Positions 46,245-55,439 of a DNA stretch of 64,000 bases are shown here, piece by piece. The first letter of the stretch is position 1. Every line of letters starts with the position of its first letter. A model generated the notes under the pieces. The model was given only the letters and a program-made list of their open reading frames with translations, did no database searches and was not told where the DNA came from. Made by a program: the position numbers and the translations under genes. Source of the DNA: Palsa-506 sp963709075 (GTDB taxonomy: Bacteria; Actinomycetota; Actinomycetes; Streptosporangiales; Streptosporangiaceae); assembly GCA_963709075.1 (NCBI GenBank), contig CAVPUY010000008.1, positions 124,001 to 188,000 on the forward strand, given 5' to 3'.

Positions 46245-47378
46245 CTATCCGCCGAGCCGGATCGGCATCAGCAGGTACCGGTAGTCGGGCTGCCCGTCGG
46301 GCGCCGGCTTGCCGGTAATCAGGGCGGGCTTGCCCGGCTCGGTGAACGAGATCCTGGCCATGTCCGAGTCGATCGCGGCCAGGCCGTCCAGCAGGTACTG
46401 GGGGTTGAAGGCGATCGACAGGTCATCGCCCTCGTAGCTGGCCTCGAGGATCTCTACCGCCTGGGCCTCGTCCCCGGTTCCGGCCTCGAGGACGAGCTGG
46501 CCCGGCGTGAAGGCAAGCCGGACGGCGGTGTTCCGCTCGGCGACGAGCGCCACCCGCTTGACCGCCTCGGCCAGCTGGCTGATGGAGATCTCGGCGACCG
46601 AGTTGACATACGTGGGAAGCAGCGCCTGATACCGCGGGAACTCACCGCCGAGCAGCCGGGTGGTCGTCCGCCGCCCCGCTCCCTCGAAGCCGATCATGCC
46701 GTCTCCGCCGGACCCGGCCTCGCCGGGCAGCGCAAGCGCGATCGATACCTCCGCGCCCGAGGTCAGCGAGCGGGCGGTCTCGGCCAGCGCCCGGGCAGGC
46801 ACCAGCACCGCGGCGGACAGGTCTGGCCGGGCCGGCGCCCAGCGCAGCTCGCGCACCGCGAGCCGGTACCGGTCCGTCGAGATCAGCGTGATCGCATCGC
46901 CCTCGATCTCGATCCTTACCCCGGTGAGGGCGGGCAGCGTGTCATCCCGGCCTGCCGCGGTGGCCGACTGGCTGACCGCGGAGGCGAACGCGTCACTGCC
47001 TACCGTCCCGGCCGCGGGCGGCATCTCCGGCAGCGCCGGGTACTCGTCAGCAGGCATGGTCATCAGCGTGAAGGTGGAACTTCCGCAGGTGAGGACGGCG
47101 CGCGCGCCATCCGAGACGATCTGCACCGGCGGGCTCGGCAGGCTGCGGCTGATCTCGGCGAGCAGCCGCCCGGAGACCAGCGCGCTGCCCTCCTCCTCCG
47201 CGGTCACCGGCACCCGCGCCTGCGCCGACACGTCATAGTCGAAGCTGGACAAGGTGAGCTCGGCTCCGGCCTGCAGCTGCATTCCGGCCAGCACCGGGAC
47301 GGTCGGGCGGGCCGGAAGCGCGCGGGCCGTCCACGCCACCGCCTCGGCCAGGACATCACGTTCCACCTGGATCTTCAC
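46245..47378 (-). CDS. dnaN: DNA polymerase III beta sliding clamp
   Basis: 377 residues of three repeated clamp domains. MKIQVERDVLAEAVAWTARA starts the protein; the C-terminus carries FNPQYLLDGLAAID and ends DYRYLLMPIRLGG, the hallmark of DnaN. ATG 47378. Confidence 0.98.
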   Translation of the reverse strand: MKIQVERDVLAEAVAWTARALPARPTVPVLAGMQLQAGAELTLSSFDYDVSAQARVPVTAEEEGSALVSGRLLAEISRSLPSPPVQIVSDGARAVLTCGSSTFTLMTMPADEYPALPEMPPAAGTVGSDAFASAVSQSATAAGRDDTLPALTGVRIEIEGDAITLISTDRYRLAVRELRWAPARPDLSAAVLVPARALAETARSLTSGAEVSIALALPGEAGSGGDGMIGFEGAGRRTTTRLLGGEFPRYQALLPTYVNSVAEISISQLAEAVKRVALVAERNTAVRLAFTPGQLVLEAGTGDEAQAVEILEASYEGDDLSIAFNPQYLLDGLAAIDSDMARISFTEPGKPALITGKPAPDGQPDYRYLLMPIRLGG

Positions 47379-47736
47379 AGGAAGTTGCCTCCCGCTCTCG
47401 GGACGTGCCAGCGAGCGCCCCGGCTGAGCGCGCGGGCTGCCTGCTTGGTACTTGGTATCTCAGTGAAATAAGGAAAAGTAGTAGTCATAGGGTCGGTGGA
47501 CACTGGGGACATCCGGCAGTGCCGCAGGTCAGCGCGGGTTCGGGCATCCACAGCGGCTGTGCCCCTCGGGCCAGGCACCTGACCCGAGCTGTGCATGCCG
47601 CGCCGCCCCCGGCCCGCTGCCTGCCGGTTACCCCCCGGCCAGCTGAAGTTGTCCTCCGCTTGTCCCAAGCGCGTCCACAACTTTGTCCACAGCCTGTGCG
47701 CACTGATTGTTGCGCCCGGCGCTGTTATGTAACCGT
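47379..47736. promoter_or_regulatory. oriC: Candidate oriC between dnaA and dnaN
   Basis: 358 bp without coding content. DnaA-box-like 9-mers occur at 47683-47691 (TTGTCCACA, exact), 47671-47679 (GCGTCCACA), 47544-47552 (GCATCCACA) and, reversed, 47495-47503. A comparatively AT-rich stretch near 47455-47490 could be the unwinding element. In Streptomyces and Mycobacterium the origin lies in this interval. The box number is low compared with Streptomyces, so the assignment is by position and motif, not proof. Confidence 0.7.
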
Positions 47737-49314
47737 TCACCCGGACCGGGCCTGCTGCTTGATCCGGTTGGTCAGCTCTGTCACCTGGTTGTAGATCGAC
47801 CGGCGCTCGGCCATCAGGGAGCGGATCTTCCTGTCGGCGTGCATCACGGTGGTGTGGTCGCGGCCGCCGAACTGCTGACCGATCTTCGGCAGCGACAGGT
47901 CGGTCAGCTCGCGGCACAGGTACATCGCGATCTGCCGGGCGGTGACAAGCACCCGGGACCGGGAAGTTCCGCAGAGGTCATCGATCGACAGCCCGAAGTA
48001 GGACGCGGTCTGGCCCATGATGGTGGCGGCGGTGATCTCGGGCCCCTGCGCCTCGGGAATCAGGTCCTTCAGGACGATCTCGGCCAGCTGCAGGTCAACG
48101 GACTGCCGGTTGAGGCTGGCGAACGCGGTGACCCTGATCAGCGCGCCCTCGAGCTCGCGGATGTTGGTGGAGATGCGGCTCGCGATGTACTCGAGGGCCT
48201 CCGGCGGGGCGTTGAGGCCTTCCTGTACCGCTTTCTTACGGAGGATCGCAATGCGGGTCTCCAGCTCGGGCGGCTGTACGTCGGTGAGCAGTCCCCATTC
48301 GAACCGGCTCCGCAGCCGGTCTTCCAGGGTCACCAGGCGCTTGGGCGCGCGGTCACTGGAGATCACGATCTGCTTGCTCGCGTTGTGCAGGGTATTGAAG
48401 GTGTGGAAGAACTCTTCCTGCGTTCCTTCCTTGTTCTCCAGGAACTGGATGTCGTCCACCAGCAGCACGTCGACGTCACGGTAGCGGCGCCGGAATCCGT
48501 CCTGCTTGCCGTCCCTGATCATGTTGATGAAGTCGTTGGTGAACTCTTCCGAGCTGACGTACCGCACCCGGATGCCCTGGTAAAGGCTCTGCGCGTAGTG
48601 CCCGATGGCATGCAGCAGATGCGTCTTCCCCAGGCCGGAGTCGCCGTAGACGAAGAGCGGGTTGTAGGCCTTCGCCGGGGCTTCGGCGACCGCGACGGCC
48701 GCGGCGTGCGCGAACCGGTTGCTGGATCCGATGACGAACGTCTCGAAGGTGTACTTGGGGTTCAGCCGGGCCTGACCCGGCCGCGGCGACCCGTGGCCGG
48801 GTGCGGTCTGGCCGGGAATGGCCGGCGGCCGCTGCCTGCCGGTGACCGGATCCATCCCGCCGTCGATGCCGGGCCCGGACAGCGGCCGGAGGGTGCCGGC
48901 CGCCGGGTCGCCAAGCGGCGGCCGGCGGCGGCCGGGGACGCGGCCGCCGTCGAGCTCGGGCATCCGGTGGTCCATGGCCAAGCCGGGCTCGCCGTTGCCC
49001 GGCGCGGCGGGCAACGGCTGCTCGTGCCCGGTGGCGGAAAGGGGCATTGCCGAGATCACCGCCGGATCGACGGTCACGGCCAGCTGAATGCTGCGGCCGA
49101 ACTCCCTGGACAGGGCATTGGTGATCAGCGACCGGAGCCTCGTCTCGAGCTGCTCCTTGACGAACTCATTCGGGGTCGCGATCAGTGCCGTATTCTCGAC
49201 CAGCCCGAGCGGCCGGGTGAGCTGCAGCCAGGCGCGCTGCGCGGGCTCGATATGCATTTCGCCGAGTTCTTCGAGGGACCTGGCCCACACCTCCGCGAGG
49301 TCTGCTTCGCTCAT
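47737..49314 (-). CDS. dnaA: Chromosomal replication initiator DnaA
   Basis: 525 residues. Domain I (LAEVWARSLEELGEMHIEPA), a long Pro/Gly linker, AAA+ domain III (Walker A GDSGLGKTHLLHAI, Walker B LLVDDIQFLENKE) and domain IV with the signature FGGRDHTTVMHADRKI. ATG 49314 with AGGTGA upstream. Intact. Confidence 0.98.
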   Translation of the reverse strand: MSEADLAEVWARSLEELGEMHIEPAQRAWLQLTRPLGLVENTALIATPNEFVKEQLETRLRSLITNALSREFGRSIQLAVTVDPAVISAMPLSATGHEQPLPAAPGNGEPGLAMDHRMPELDGGRVPGRRRPPLGDPAAGTLRPLSGPGIDGGMDPVTGRQRPPAIPGQTAPGHGSPRPGQARLNPKYTFETFVIGSSNRFAHAAAVAVAEAPAKAYNPLFVYGDSGLGKTHLLHAIGHYAQSLYQGIRVRYVSSEEFTNDFINMIRDGKQDGFRRRYRDVDVLLVDDIQFLENKEGTQEEFFHTFNTLHNASKQIVISSDRAPKRLVTLEDRLRSRFEWGLLTDVQPPELETRIAILRKKAVQEGLNAPPEALEYIASRISTNIRELEGALIRVTAFASLNRQSVDLQLAEIVLKDLIPEAQGPEITAATIMGQTASYFGLSIDDLCGTSRSRVLVTARQIAMYLCRELTDLSLPKIGQQFGGRDHTTVMHADRKIRSLMAERRSIYNQVTELTNRIKQQARSG

Positions 49315-49726
49315 TGACCGTTCACCTAGCGCCAGCCCCCACATGTGATCAACAGGTTTTTCCACAGGTTGTGCACGTCGTTTTTCGCGCTGTAGCCGCT
49401 CCTTCGCCACCTGCCGGGCGGTAGCTCGGCCGTTAACCTGCCCCCGGGACCCGCCGCGCGGGACCCTTGTCCACAGCCTAGGCCCCGGCTCCTGCGCGCG
49501 CGGCGCAAATAGCGTTGTTGCGCCGGGCGGCCGGGGCCGCCCGGCGGCCCGGCGATCCGCCCACGTCAGGCGGCGGGCGCTCCTCGGTTTGACCGCCGCA
49601 GGCCGGCCCGCGTAACGTTCATTGGTCCGGTCACCCGGCGCCATTTTCGCCTGTGCTGAAACGGGCCGGGCCTGGCGGAGCCGGAACAGGCACCGTCCGC
49701 AACCCTGCACCGCATCTGGAGCCCCA
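49315..49726. promoter_or_regulatory. dnaA-rpmH divergent intergenic region with DnaA boxes
   Basis: 412 bp of divergent promoter space. It has DnaA-box-like TTTTCCACA at 49358-49366 and an exact TTGTCCACA at 49467-49475. These could contribute to origin function or autoregulate dnaA. No coding frame is convincing. Confidence 0.65.
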
Positions 49727-49864
49727 GTGAGCAAGCGTACGTTCCAGCCGAACAACCGACGCCGCGCCAAGACGCATGGGTTCAGGCTGCGCATGCGCAC
49801 CAGGGCGGGGCGCGCCGTCCTGGCCGCGCGGCGCCGCAAGGGCCGTGCACGGGTAAGCGTCTGA
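49727..49864 (+). CDS. rpmH: 50S ribosomal protein L34
   Basis: 45 residues, basic: VSKRTFQPNNRRRAKTHGFR then a run of Arg/Lys. GTG 49727. It opens the rpmH-rnpA-yidD-yidC-khpB-rsmG operon. Confidence 0.98.
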   Translation: MSKRTFQPNNRRRAKTHGFRLRMRTRAGRAVLAARRRKGRARVSV

Positions 49865-49891
49865 CCAGCGCGGCTACCTCTGCGGTGGTCA

Positions 49892-50257
49892 GTGATGCTT
49901 CCGGCAGCAGCCAGGATGCGGCGGAGCGCCGAGTTCACCGAGGCGGTCCGCCGCGGGCGCCGCGCGGGCAGGCCGCTGCTGACCGGACACCTGCTGGTGC
50001 GCTCCGGCCGGGATGACCCGGCCAGGGTGGGCTTCGTGGTAAGCCGCGCTGTGGGCGCCGCGGTGGTGCGGAACCGGGTCCGCCGTCGGCTCCGTCACCT
50101 CGTCCGCGGGTATCTGGGGTCGCTTCCTGGAGGTAGCCTGCTTGTGGTACGCGCCAATCCCCGGGCGTCGACCGCACGCCAGTCGGATCTCGCCGCCGAG
50201 CTCGACCTGGTACTCGGCACATTGCTGCGGCGGCAGGGTGGGGCATTGCCTCGGTGA
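49892..50257 (+). CDS. rnpA: Ribonuclease P protein component
   Basis: 121 residues (120 if the second codon ATG is used). RMRRSAEFTEAVRRGRR begins the fold and the RNA-binding RNR motif is VVRNRVRRRLRHL. It assists RNase P RNA in 5' tRNA maturation. It overlaps yidD by 4 bp. Confidence 0.96.
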   Translation: MMLPAAARMRRSAEFTEAVRRGRRAGRPLLTGHLLVRSGRDDPARVGFVVSRAVGAAVVRNRVRRRLRHLVRGYLGSLPGGSLLVVRANPRASTARQSDLAAELDLVLGTLLRRQGGALPR

Positions 50258-50553
50258 CGACAGGACAGCGGGAAGTCAGGGACCGGCCATCGGCCGCCGC
50301 CCTGATGCTGGCTGCGCTGATCGGCGGGTACCGGCGCTTCATCAGCCCGCTGCTTCTCCCGCGGTGCAGGTTCTTTCCTTCCTGCAGCGCGTATGCCCTG
50401 GAGGCGGTCCAAACGCATGGCGCGCTGCACGGCGGCTGGCTCGCGCTGCGGCGGCTGAGCCGGTGCCACCCGTTTCACTCCGGTGGTATTGATCCGGTGC
50501 CGGCCGCAAGCCGGCGTTGCCGCGGCCAGGCAGCGGACAGGCACTGTCGATGA
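50254..50553 (+). CDS. yidD: Membrane protein insertion efficiency factor YidD
   Basis: 99 residues. The family block GGYRRFISPLLLPRCRFFPS, then CSAYALEAVQTHG, RLSRCHPF and GGIDPVP, is complete. It helps YidC-dependent insertion. An N-terminal extension of 20 residues is polar. Confidence 0.95.
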   Translation: MTTGQREVRDRPSAAALMLAALIGGYRRFISPLLLPRCRFFPSCSAYALEAVQTHGALHGGWLALRRLSRCHPFHSGGIDPVPAASRRCRGQAADRHCR

Positions 50554-50573
50554 GATCACGAGGGAGCTAGCTG

Positions 50574-51770
50574 GTGAACCCGCTTAATCCGCTCTATGAC
50601 GCGGTCGCGTGGGTGCTCTCGCGCATCTACGGCGTGCTGAGCCCGGTCTTCGGCCTGGCCAGCGGATGGACCTGGGCGCTGACGATCGTGCTCCTCGTGG
50701 TCCTGATGCGGCTGATCATGGTGCCGCTGTTCATCAAGCAGATGCACACGACCCGCCGGATGACCGCGCTGGCGCCGCAGATGACCGTGCTGCGCAAGAA
50801 GTACAAGAACGACAAGCAGACGCTCAACCAGGAGATGATGAAGCTCTACCAGGAGGCGGGCGTCAATCCGCTGATGGGCTGTCTCCCGGTCGCGGCTCAG
50901 CTGCCGATGTTCTTCGCCCTGTTCAGCGTGCTCAAAGCGATCGCCGAGTGGCAGCCGGGGCAGCCCACGAAGTACGGCATGTCGCACGCGATGGTAGCCA
51001 GCGCTCAGCACGCCAAGATCCTGGGCGTGACGATCGCGGACAAGTTCCTGTCCTCGGGCACCCCGCTGCACGTGCGGATCGTCATCCTGCTGACCGTGAT
51101 AGTGAGCATGGTGACCACCTACCTCACGGTCCGGCAGAGCATGAAGCGGGGCATGATGCCCGCGGCTACCCCGGACAACCCGATGGGTCAGTCGCAGAAG
51201 TACATGGCCTACATCATGCCGTTCTTCGCGCTGTCCGGGCTGTACTGGCCGTTCGGGCTGGTGCTGTACTGGGTGACGACGAACCTGTGGACGCTGGGCC
51301 AGCAGTACGTGCTGTTCATGCGTTACCCCATGCCGCTCCCGGCCGGCGGCAACGCCGGGACCGTGCCCGCGACGGGCAGCGTGCCGCCGAAGCTGGCGCT
51401 GCGGCCGCCGGAGTCGAACGGGTCAGCGGGGGCGGGGAAGGCGGCTGGTTCGGGATCAGGCGGCCGCGGGCAGGCCAAGCCGGATCCGGCCGCGTCGTCG
51501 TCGGCCAAGCCCGCCAAGCCACCGGCAGGCCGGGACAAGCAGCCGGGCCGGGCGCCACGGCAGCCGCAGGGAAAGCCGGCCAGCGGGGCCCGGCCGGCGG
51601 CCGGGGCGCCGCCGCCCGCCAACGGCAAGGGCAGCGGCGGGGGCGGCATGCTCCGGCGGCTGGGAAAGGGCCGGGCGGAGCCGGAGGCGGCGCCTGAGAC
51701 GCCCGAGGTTAAGCTCGTCAGGCAGCAGCGGCAACGGCAGTCGCGCAGCAAGCGCTCAGGCAAGCGGTAG
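50574..51770 (+). CDS. yidC: Membrane protein insertase YidC
   Basis: 398 residues. Five or six membrane segments with the family core KQMHTTRRMTALAPQMTVLR, NPLMGCLPVAAQLPMFFALF and a late segment FALSGLYWPFGLVLYWVTTN. The last 130 residues are a disordered Pro/Gly/Lys tail. It inserts and folds membrane proteins with or without SecYEG. GTG 50574. Confidence 0.96.
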   Translation: MNPLNPLYDAVAWVLSRIYGVLSPVFGLASGWTWALTIVLLVVLMRLIMVPLFIKQMHTTRRMTALAPQMTVLRKKYKNDKQTLNQEMMKLYQEAGVNPLMGCLPVAAQLPMFFALFSVLKAIAEWQPGQPTKYGMSHAMVASAQHAKILGVTIADKFLSSGTPLHVRIVILLTVIVSMVTTYLTVRQSMKRGMMPAATPDNPMGQSQKYMAYIMPFFALSGLYWPFGLVLYWVTTNLWTLGQQYVLFMRYPMPLPAGGNAGTVPATGSVPPKLALRPPESNGSAGAGKAAGSGSGGRGQAKPDPAASSSAKPAKPPAGRDKQPGRAPRQPQGKPASGARPAAGAPPPANGKGSGGGGMLRRLGKGRAEPEAAPETPEVKLVRQQRQRQSRSKRSGKR

Positions 51771-51836
51771 CGCGGGCGGCTGGTATCCGCAGGATGCCAG
51801 GATGAGGTCTACCCCCGACAGTAGGAGGGCCCGGTA

Positions 51837-52463
51837 GTGACGCAAGGGGAGAACGCAGTCGCCGAGCCGTACGGAGAGGCCGCGGAGCGGCATCCGGCGG
51901 ACGAGGCCGCCGGCGAGACGGCTGCGGTGCCGGCGGGCGAGGCTCCCGGGGAGGAGCCTGCGGCGGAACCTCAGCCTGCTGGCAATGAGGCTGCCGAGAT
52001 GGACCTGGCCGATCTGGAGCTCGAGGGCGAGATCGCGGCGGATTACGTTGAAGGACTGCTCGATGTCGCCGACCTGGACGGTGACATCGACATGGACGTC
52101 GAGGGCGACCGGGCGCTCGTCTCGGTGGTGGGCGCTACGCTCGACGAGCTAGTCGGTCCGCGCGGCGAGGTGCTCGAGGCGCTGCAGGAGCTGACCAGGC
52201 TTGCCGTGCACCGGCAGACCGGGGCGCGGACGAGGATCATGCTGGACGTTGGCGGGTACCGGCAGCGGCGCCGGGCTGAGCTGTCCGAGACCGGCCGGGC
52301 AGCGGCCGACGAGGTCCGGCGCACAGGCATAGCCAAGAAGCTCGGCGCGATGAACCCGTTCGAGCGGAAGGTAGTGCACGACGCGGTCGCGGCGGCTGGG
52401 CTGCTGAGCGAGTCCGAGGGCGAGGAGCCTGACCGGCGGGTGGTCGTCCTTCCGGCGAGCTAG
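51837..52463 (+). CDS. khpB: KhpB/Jag RNA-binding protein (KH and R3H domains)
   Basis: 208 residues. An acidic N-terminus of about 65 residues, a KH domain (VSVVGATLDELVGPRGEVLE) and an R3H domain (AMNPFERKVVHDAVAAAGLL). With KhpA it binds RNA and affects cell size or division in other bacteria. It is the usual partner between yidC and rsmG. Confidence 0.93.
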   Translation: MTQGENAVAEPYGEAAERHPADEAAGETAAVPAGEAPGEEPAAEPQPAGNEAAEMDLADLELEGEIAADYVEGLLDVADLDGDIDMDVEGDRALVSVVGATLDELVGPRGEVLEALQELTRLAVHRQTGARTRIMLDVGGYRQRRRAELSETGRAAADEVRRTGIAKKLGAMNPFERKVVHDAVAAAGLLSESEGEEPDRRVVVLPAS

Positions 52464-52616
52464 GTCTCGCTTGCTGCCTGGCGGGTAATCGGCCGCCCGC
52501 CTCCCGGGCGGCCCGGCCCCCGGCCGGGGCAGCGCCGAGCGCTGCTCCGGCTGCCCGGGAGGAGCCTGTGAGGCTGGCCCGTGGCGGGGCGGCCGGAAAG
52601 TCAGGATCGAGTGCCG

Positions 52617-53465
52617 ATGTCCACGCCCGACCGGCAGGCTGCTACGCCGCAGGTGCCGGGCGCGCCCCTGACGGCCGGCCCTCCGGCCCCGGATCGCCCG
52701 CTGGCCCCGGATCCGCCGCCGGCCGCCGCCGAGGTCTTCGGGCCCGCGCTTGGCCTGGCCGGGCGCTACGCCGCTTTGCTCGCCGGACCTGGGGTAGAGC
52801 GCGGGCTGCTCGGCCCGGCTGAGGCAGCGCGGCTCTGGGAACGGCACCTGCTCAACTGCGCTGCCGTCGCCGAGCTCGTGCCGCCCGGCAGCTCGCTCGT
52901 TGATCTCGGGTCCGGCGCCGGGCTGCCCGGAATCGTGCTCGCGATGCTGCTGCCGGACGTCACGGTCACGCTGCTTGAGCCGATGGCCAGGAGAGCCGCG
53001 TTCCTCACCGAATGCGTCCAGCTTCTCGGTCTCGGCAACGCCGAGGTGCTGCGCGGCCGGGCCGAGGAACTGGCCGGCCAGCTGGCCGCGGACGTGGTAA
53101 CCGCGCGCGCGGTCGCGCCGATGTACAAGCTGGCTGGTCTCGCGAGCGGGCTGGCGAAGCCAGGTGGCCTGGTCCTCGCGATCAAAGGCGCCGGGGCGGC
53201 GGCTGAGCTGAGCCGCGCGCAGCCGGAGCTGCGCCGGCTGGGCGCCAGGGACGCGGAGGTTCTGCATGCCGGAGGCGGTAGGGTCGATCCGGCTGCGACA
53301 GTAGTCAGGTTCACCGCCGGGCGGTCCCGGAGCGGGGTCAGGCGGCCAGGCGCCCCCGGTGCCGATGGCCTGAGTCCCGCCGGTCCTGGCCTGGCCGGCC
53401 GTGGTTCCGCTCGGTCCCGCGGCGCCCCGCGCGGCCGCGGCCGCGGCCGGCGGGGCCGGGGCTGA
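52617..53465 (+). CDS. rsmG: 16S rRNA (guanine-N7) methyltransferase RsmG
   Basis: 282 residues. SAM motif VDLGSGAGLPGIVLAMLLP, then VTLLEPMARRAAFL and ADVVTARAVAPM, characteristic of RsmG/GidB, which methylates the 530 loop. The N-terminal 45 residues are Pro-rich, and the C-terminal 45 are an Arg/Gly tail (RGAPRGRGRGRRGRG) beyond the usual length. ATG 52617 is preferred; an upstream GTG 52581 is possible. Confidence 0.93.
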   Translation: MSTPDRQAATPQVPGAPLTAGPPAPDRPLAPDPPPAAAEVFGPALGLAGRYAALLAGPGVERGLLGPAEAARLWERHLLNCAAVAELVPPGSSLVDLGSGAGLPGIVLAMLLPDVTVTLLEPMARRAAFLTECVQLLGLGNAEVLRGRAEELAGQLAADVVTARAVAPMYKLAGLASGLAKPGGLVLAIKGAGAAAELSRAQPELRRLGARDAEVLHAGGGRVDPAATVVRFTAGRSRSGVRRPGAPGADGLSPAGPGLAGRGSARSRGAPRGRGRGRRGRG

Positions 53466-53576
53466 CCGGGCCGCTGCGGGCGCTTGCCGGCTGGCGGCCG
53501 GGCGGTGCCGGCCGGACCGGAGGTGGAGCGAGCGCGAGATCATGTGGCGGCAGGCTGCCGGGAGGAGAGGATCGCG

Positions 53577-54332
53577 ATGATGGCGTCAGTGCCGGGCCTG
53601 GGCTGGCCGGCGCAGCCCGCCGGCCGCGACCCGGCGGCCGGGCAGCAGGCGGCCGGCGGTCCGGCCGCAGCCCCGAGCCGTGCCAGTACCCCCGTGCCGG
53701 ACCGGCCGCCGGGCGGTGCGGGCGGTGCGGGCGGTGCGGGCCACGCCGGACTCGGCTGGCCGGGCGACGGGGGGAGTTCGGCGCACGCAGCCCTTTCTGT
53801 GCCGCAGGCCAGGGACGCGCGGTCGTGGCCGGATCGGCAGCTCGGCGATGAACCGCCTGGATCCGCCAGGTCGGCGGAGTTCCTTCCGGAGCGACCGCCG
53901 CCGGCCCAGGTCCTGTCGGCCGCGGTTTCACGTGAAACGCCTACGGCGGCCAATCCAGTTAGCGCCGCGCTAACCCGGGAGGGCGAGGCCCAGGTGGCGG
54001 AGGATCTGGCGGGCGAGCACGGCGGCCGGGCTGCCCCGGTCGGCTATGCGGAGCCAGGTGGCTGGCGCGGAGACGCAGCCATGCCCGATGGCGCCGCGGT
54101 GCCCGGCGGGAGCCGCGCGTTTGGCGGTAGCCCGGTGCCCGATGGCAGCCTGATGTCCGGCGGGAACCGCACGTTTGGCGGCGGCCCGGTGCCCGGCGGC
54201 AGCCGGATGTCCGCTGGGGGGCCACGGTCTCCGGCGCCACGGCCTGGTGCCCTGGCAGCCGGCCCGGTGGCGGCCCGGCTCCGGGCCGCTGCGGGCCGGC
54301 AATCATTCCCGGCCGGCCGGCGGTCACCGCCG
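53577..54332 (+). CDS. Gly/Pro-rich frame, probable frame-separated N-terminal extension of ParA
   Basis: From ATG 53577 about 250 codons give a low-complexity protein that contains the parS-encoded AAVSRETPTAAN and then repeated GGSRAFGGSPVPDGSLMS units. In related actinobacteria the VSRET string lies just before the ParA sequence TPLARAA. Here TPIARAAQ occurs in another frame at 54395, so this frame is probably the ParA N-terminus interrupted by a frameshift between 54240 and 54390; the exact break is not visible. It could also be a separate disordered protein. The end coordinate is approximate. Confidence 0.5.
53925..53940. promoter_or_regulatory. parS: parS centromere site 1
   Basis: GGTTTCACGTGAAACG contains the perfect 14-bp palindrome GTTTCACGTGAAAC of the conserved parS sequence. 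ParB, encoded 1.5 kb downstream, should load here. It lies inside the Gly/Pro-rich frame, coding for VSRET. Confidence 0.95.
54105..54212. repeat. 54-bp in-frame duplication
   Basis: Two 54-bp units (54105-54158, 54159-54212) encode 18-residue repeats GGSRAFGGSPVPDGSLMS and GGNRTFGGGPVPGGSRMS. The length, a multiple of three, supports translation of this region. Confidence 0.85.
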
Positions 54333-54349
54333 CAAGAACGGCGACATCG

Positions 54350-55243
54350 ATGGCGCCCCCCGGCACGCGGGCCAGCCCGGCTGCCGACACGCCGATTGCC
54401 CGCGCCGCCCAGGCCGCGCTCGTGGCCAGGTCCGGCGGCCCGGCATGGCCGCGGCCGGCCGCCTGCCGGGTCATCACGATCGCCAATCAGAAGGGCGGGG
54501 TCGGCAAGACCACCTCGGCCGTGAACCTGGCCGTGAGCCTCGCCCTGCACGGCTGCCGGGTGCTGGTCGTGGACCTTGATCCGCAGGGGAACGCATCGAC
54601 CGCGCTCGACGTCGATCATCACGCCGGAACTCCGTCGGTCTACAACGTGCTGGTCGATGACCTGCCGCTGACCAACATCGTCCGCCCGGTCAGCGGCATA
54701 CCGCAGCTGCACTGCGCCCCCGCGACCATCGACCTGGCCGGCGCGGAGATCGAGCTCGTCCCGCTGGTGGCGCGAGAATCCCGGCTCAGCCGTGCGCTCG
54801 GCGGCTATCACACCCTGGATCTCGACTACATCCTGATCGACTGCCCGCCATCGCTCGGCCTGCTGACGGTGAACGCCCTCGTTGCCGCCCCTGAAGTGCT
54901 CATCCCGATCCAGTGCGAGTACTACGCGCTCGAAGGACTCGAGCAGCTGCTCCGTACCGTGAACCTGGTGAAGAGCCACCTCAATCCGGCATTGACGGTG
55001 TCTACCATCCTGCTCACGATGTATGACGCCAGGACGCGGCTGGCGGCGCAGGTGGCCGACGAGGTGCGAGAGCACTTCGGCGGCATCGTCCTGTCGTCCG
55101 TGATCCCGCGAAGCGTGCGGGTCTCCGAGGCGCCTAGCTACGGGCAGTCGGTGATGACCTACGATCCGGGCTCCAGCGGGGCGGTGGCTTACCTCGAGGC
55201 CGCACGCGAGATGGCGTACCGGGCAACTCCCGCGGCCCGGTGA
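54350..55243 (+). CDS. parA: Chromosome partitioning ATPase ParA
   Basis: 297 residues. The deviant Walker A is KGGVGKTTSAVNLAVSLA, followed by VVDLDPQGNASTALDVDHH, DYILIDCPPSLGLLTVNAL and SVIPRSVRVSEAPSYGQSV, all ParA/Soj. It moves ParB-parS complexes along the nucleoid. The ATG at 54350 yields a 40-residue leader (TPIARAAQAAL) typical of actinobacterial ParA; the true start may be much further upstream. Confidence 0.95.
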   Translation: MAPPGTRASPAADTPIARAAQAALVARSGGPAWPRPAACRVITIANQKGGVGKTTSAVNLAVSLALHGCRVLVVDLDPQGNASTALDVDHHAGTPSVYNVLVDDLPLTNIVRPVSGIPQLHCAPATIDLAGAEIELVPLVARESRLSRALGGYHTLDLDYILIDCPPSLGLLTVNALVAAPEVLIPIQCEYYALEGLEQLLRTVNLVKSHLNPALTVSTILLTMYDARTRLAAQVADEVREHFGGIVLSSVIPRSVRVSEAPSYGQSVMTYDPGSSGAVAYLEAAREMAYRATPAAR

Positions 55244-55439
55244 GGCACGCCCGGGGACCGCGCGCCGCGGATTGTGCCTGTGGCCGCGCGGCGGCTGGCA
55301 GGATGGATCCGGCGGGCGGCCGGGGCACGGCGCGGCGGCAGGCACGGCGGGCTCCGGCGGGCACAGCGCGGCTCACCGCGCCTGGCCAGCTCGATACCGG
55401 GACTGAGCTCGATGCCGGGACTTGAGGAGAGGCAGGGCA

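Noticed and set aside
47707..49317. A 536-codon plus-strand frame over dnaA
   Set aside because: Antisense shadow of dnaA; the opposite strand carries complete DnaA motifs.
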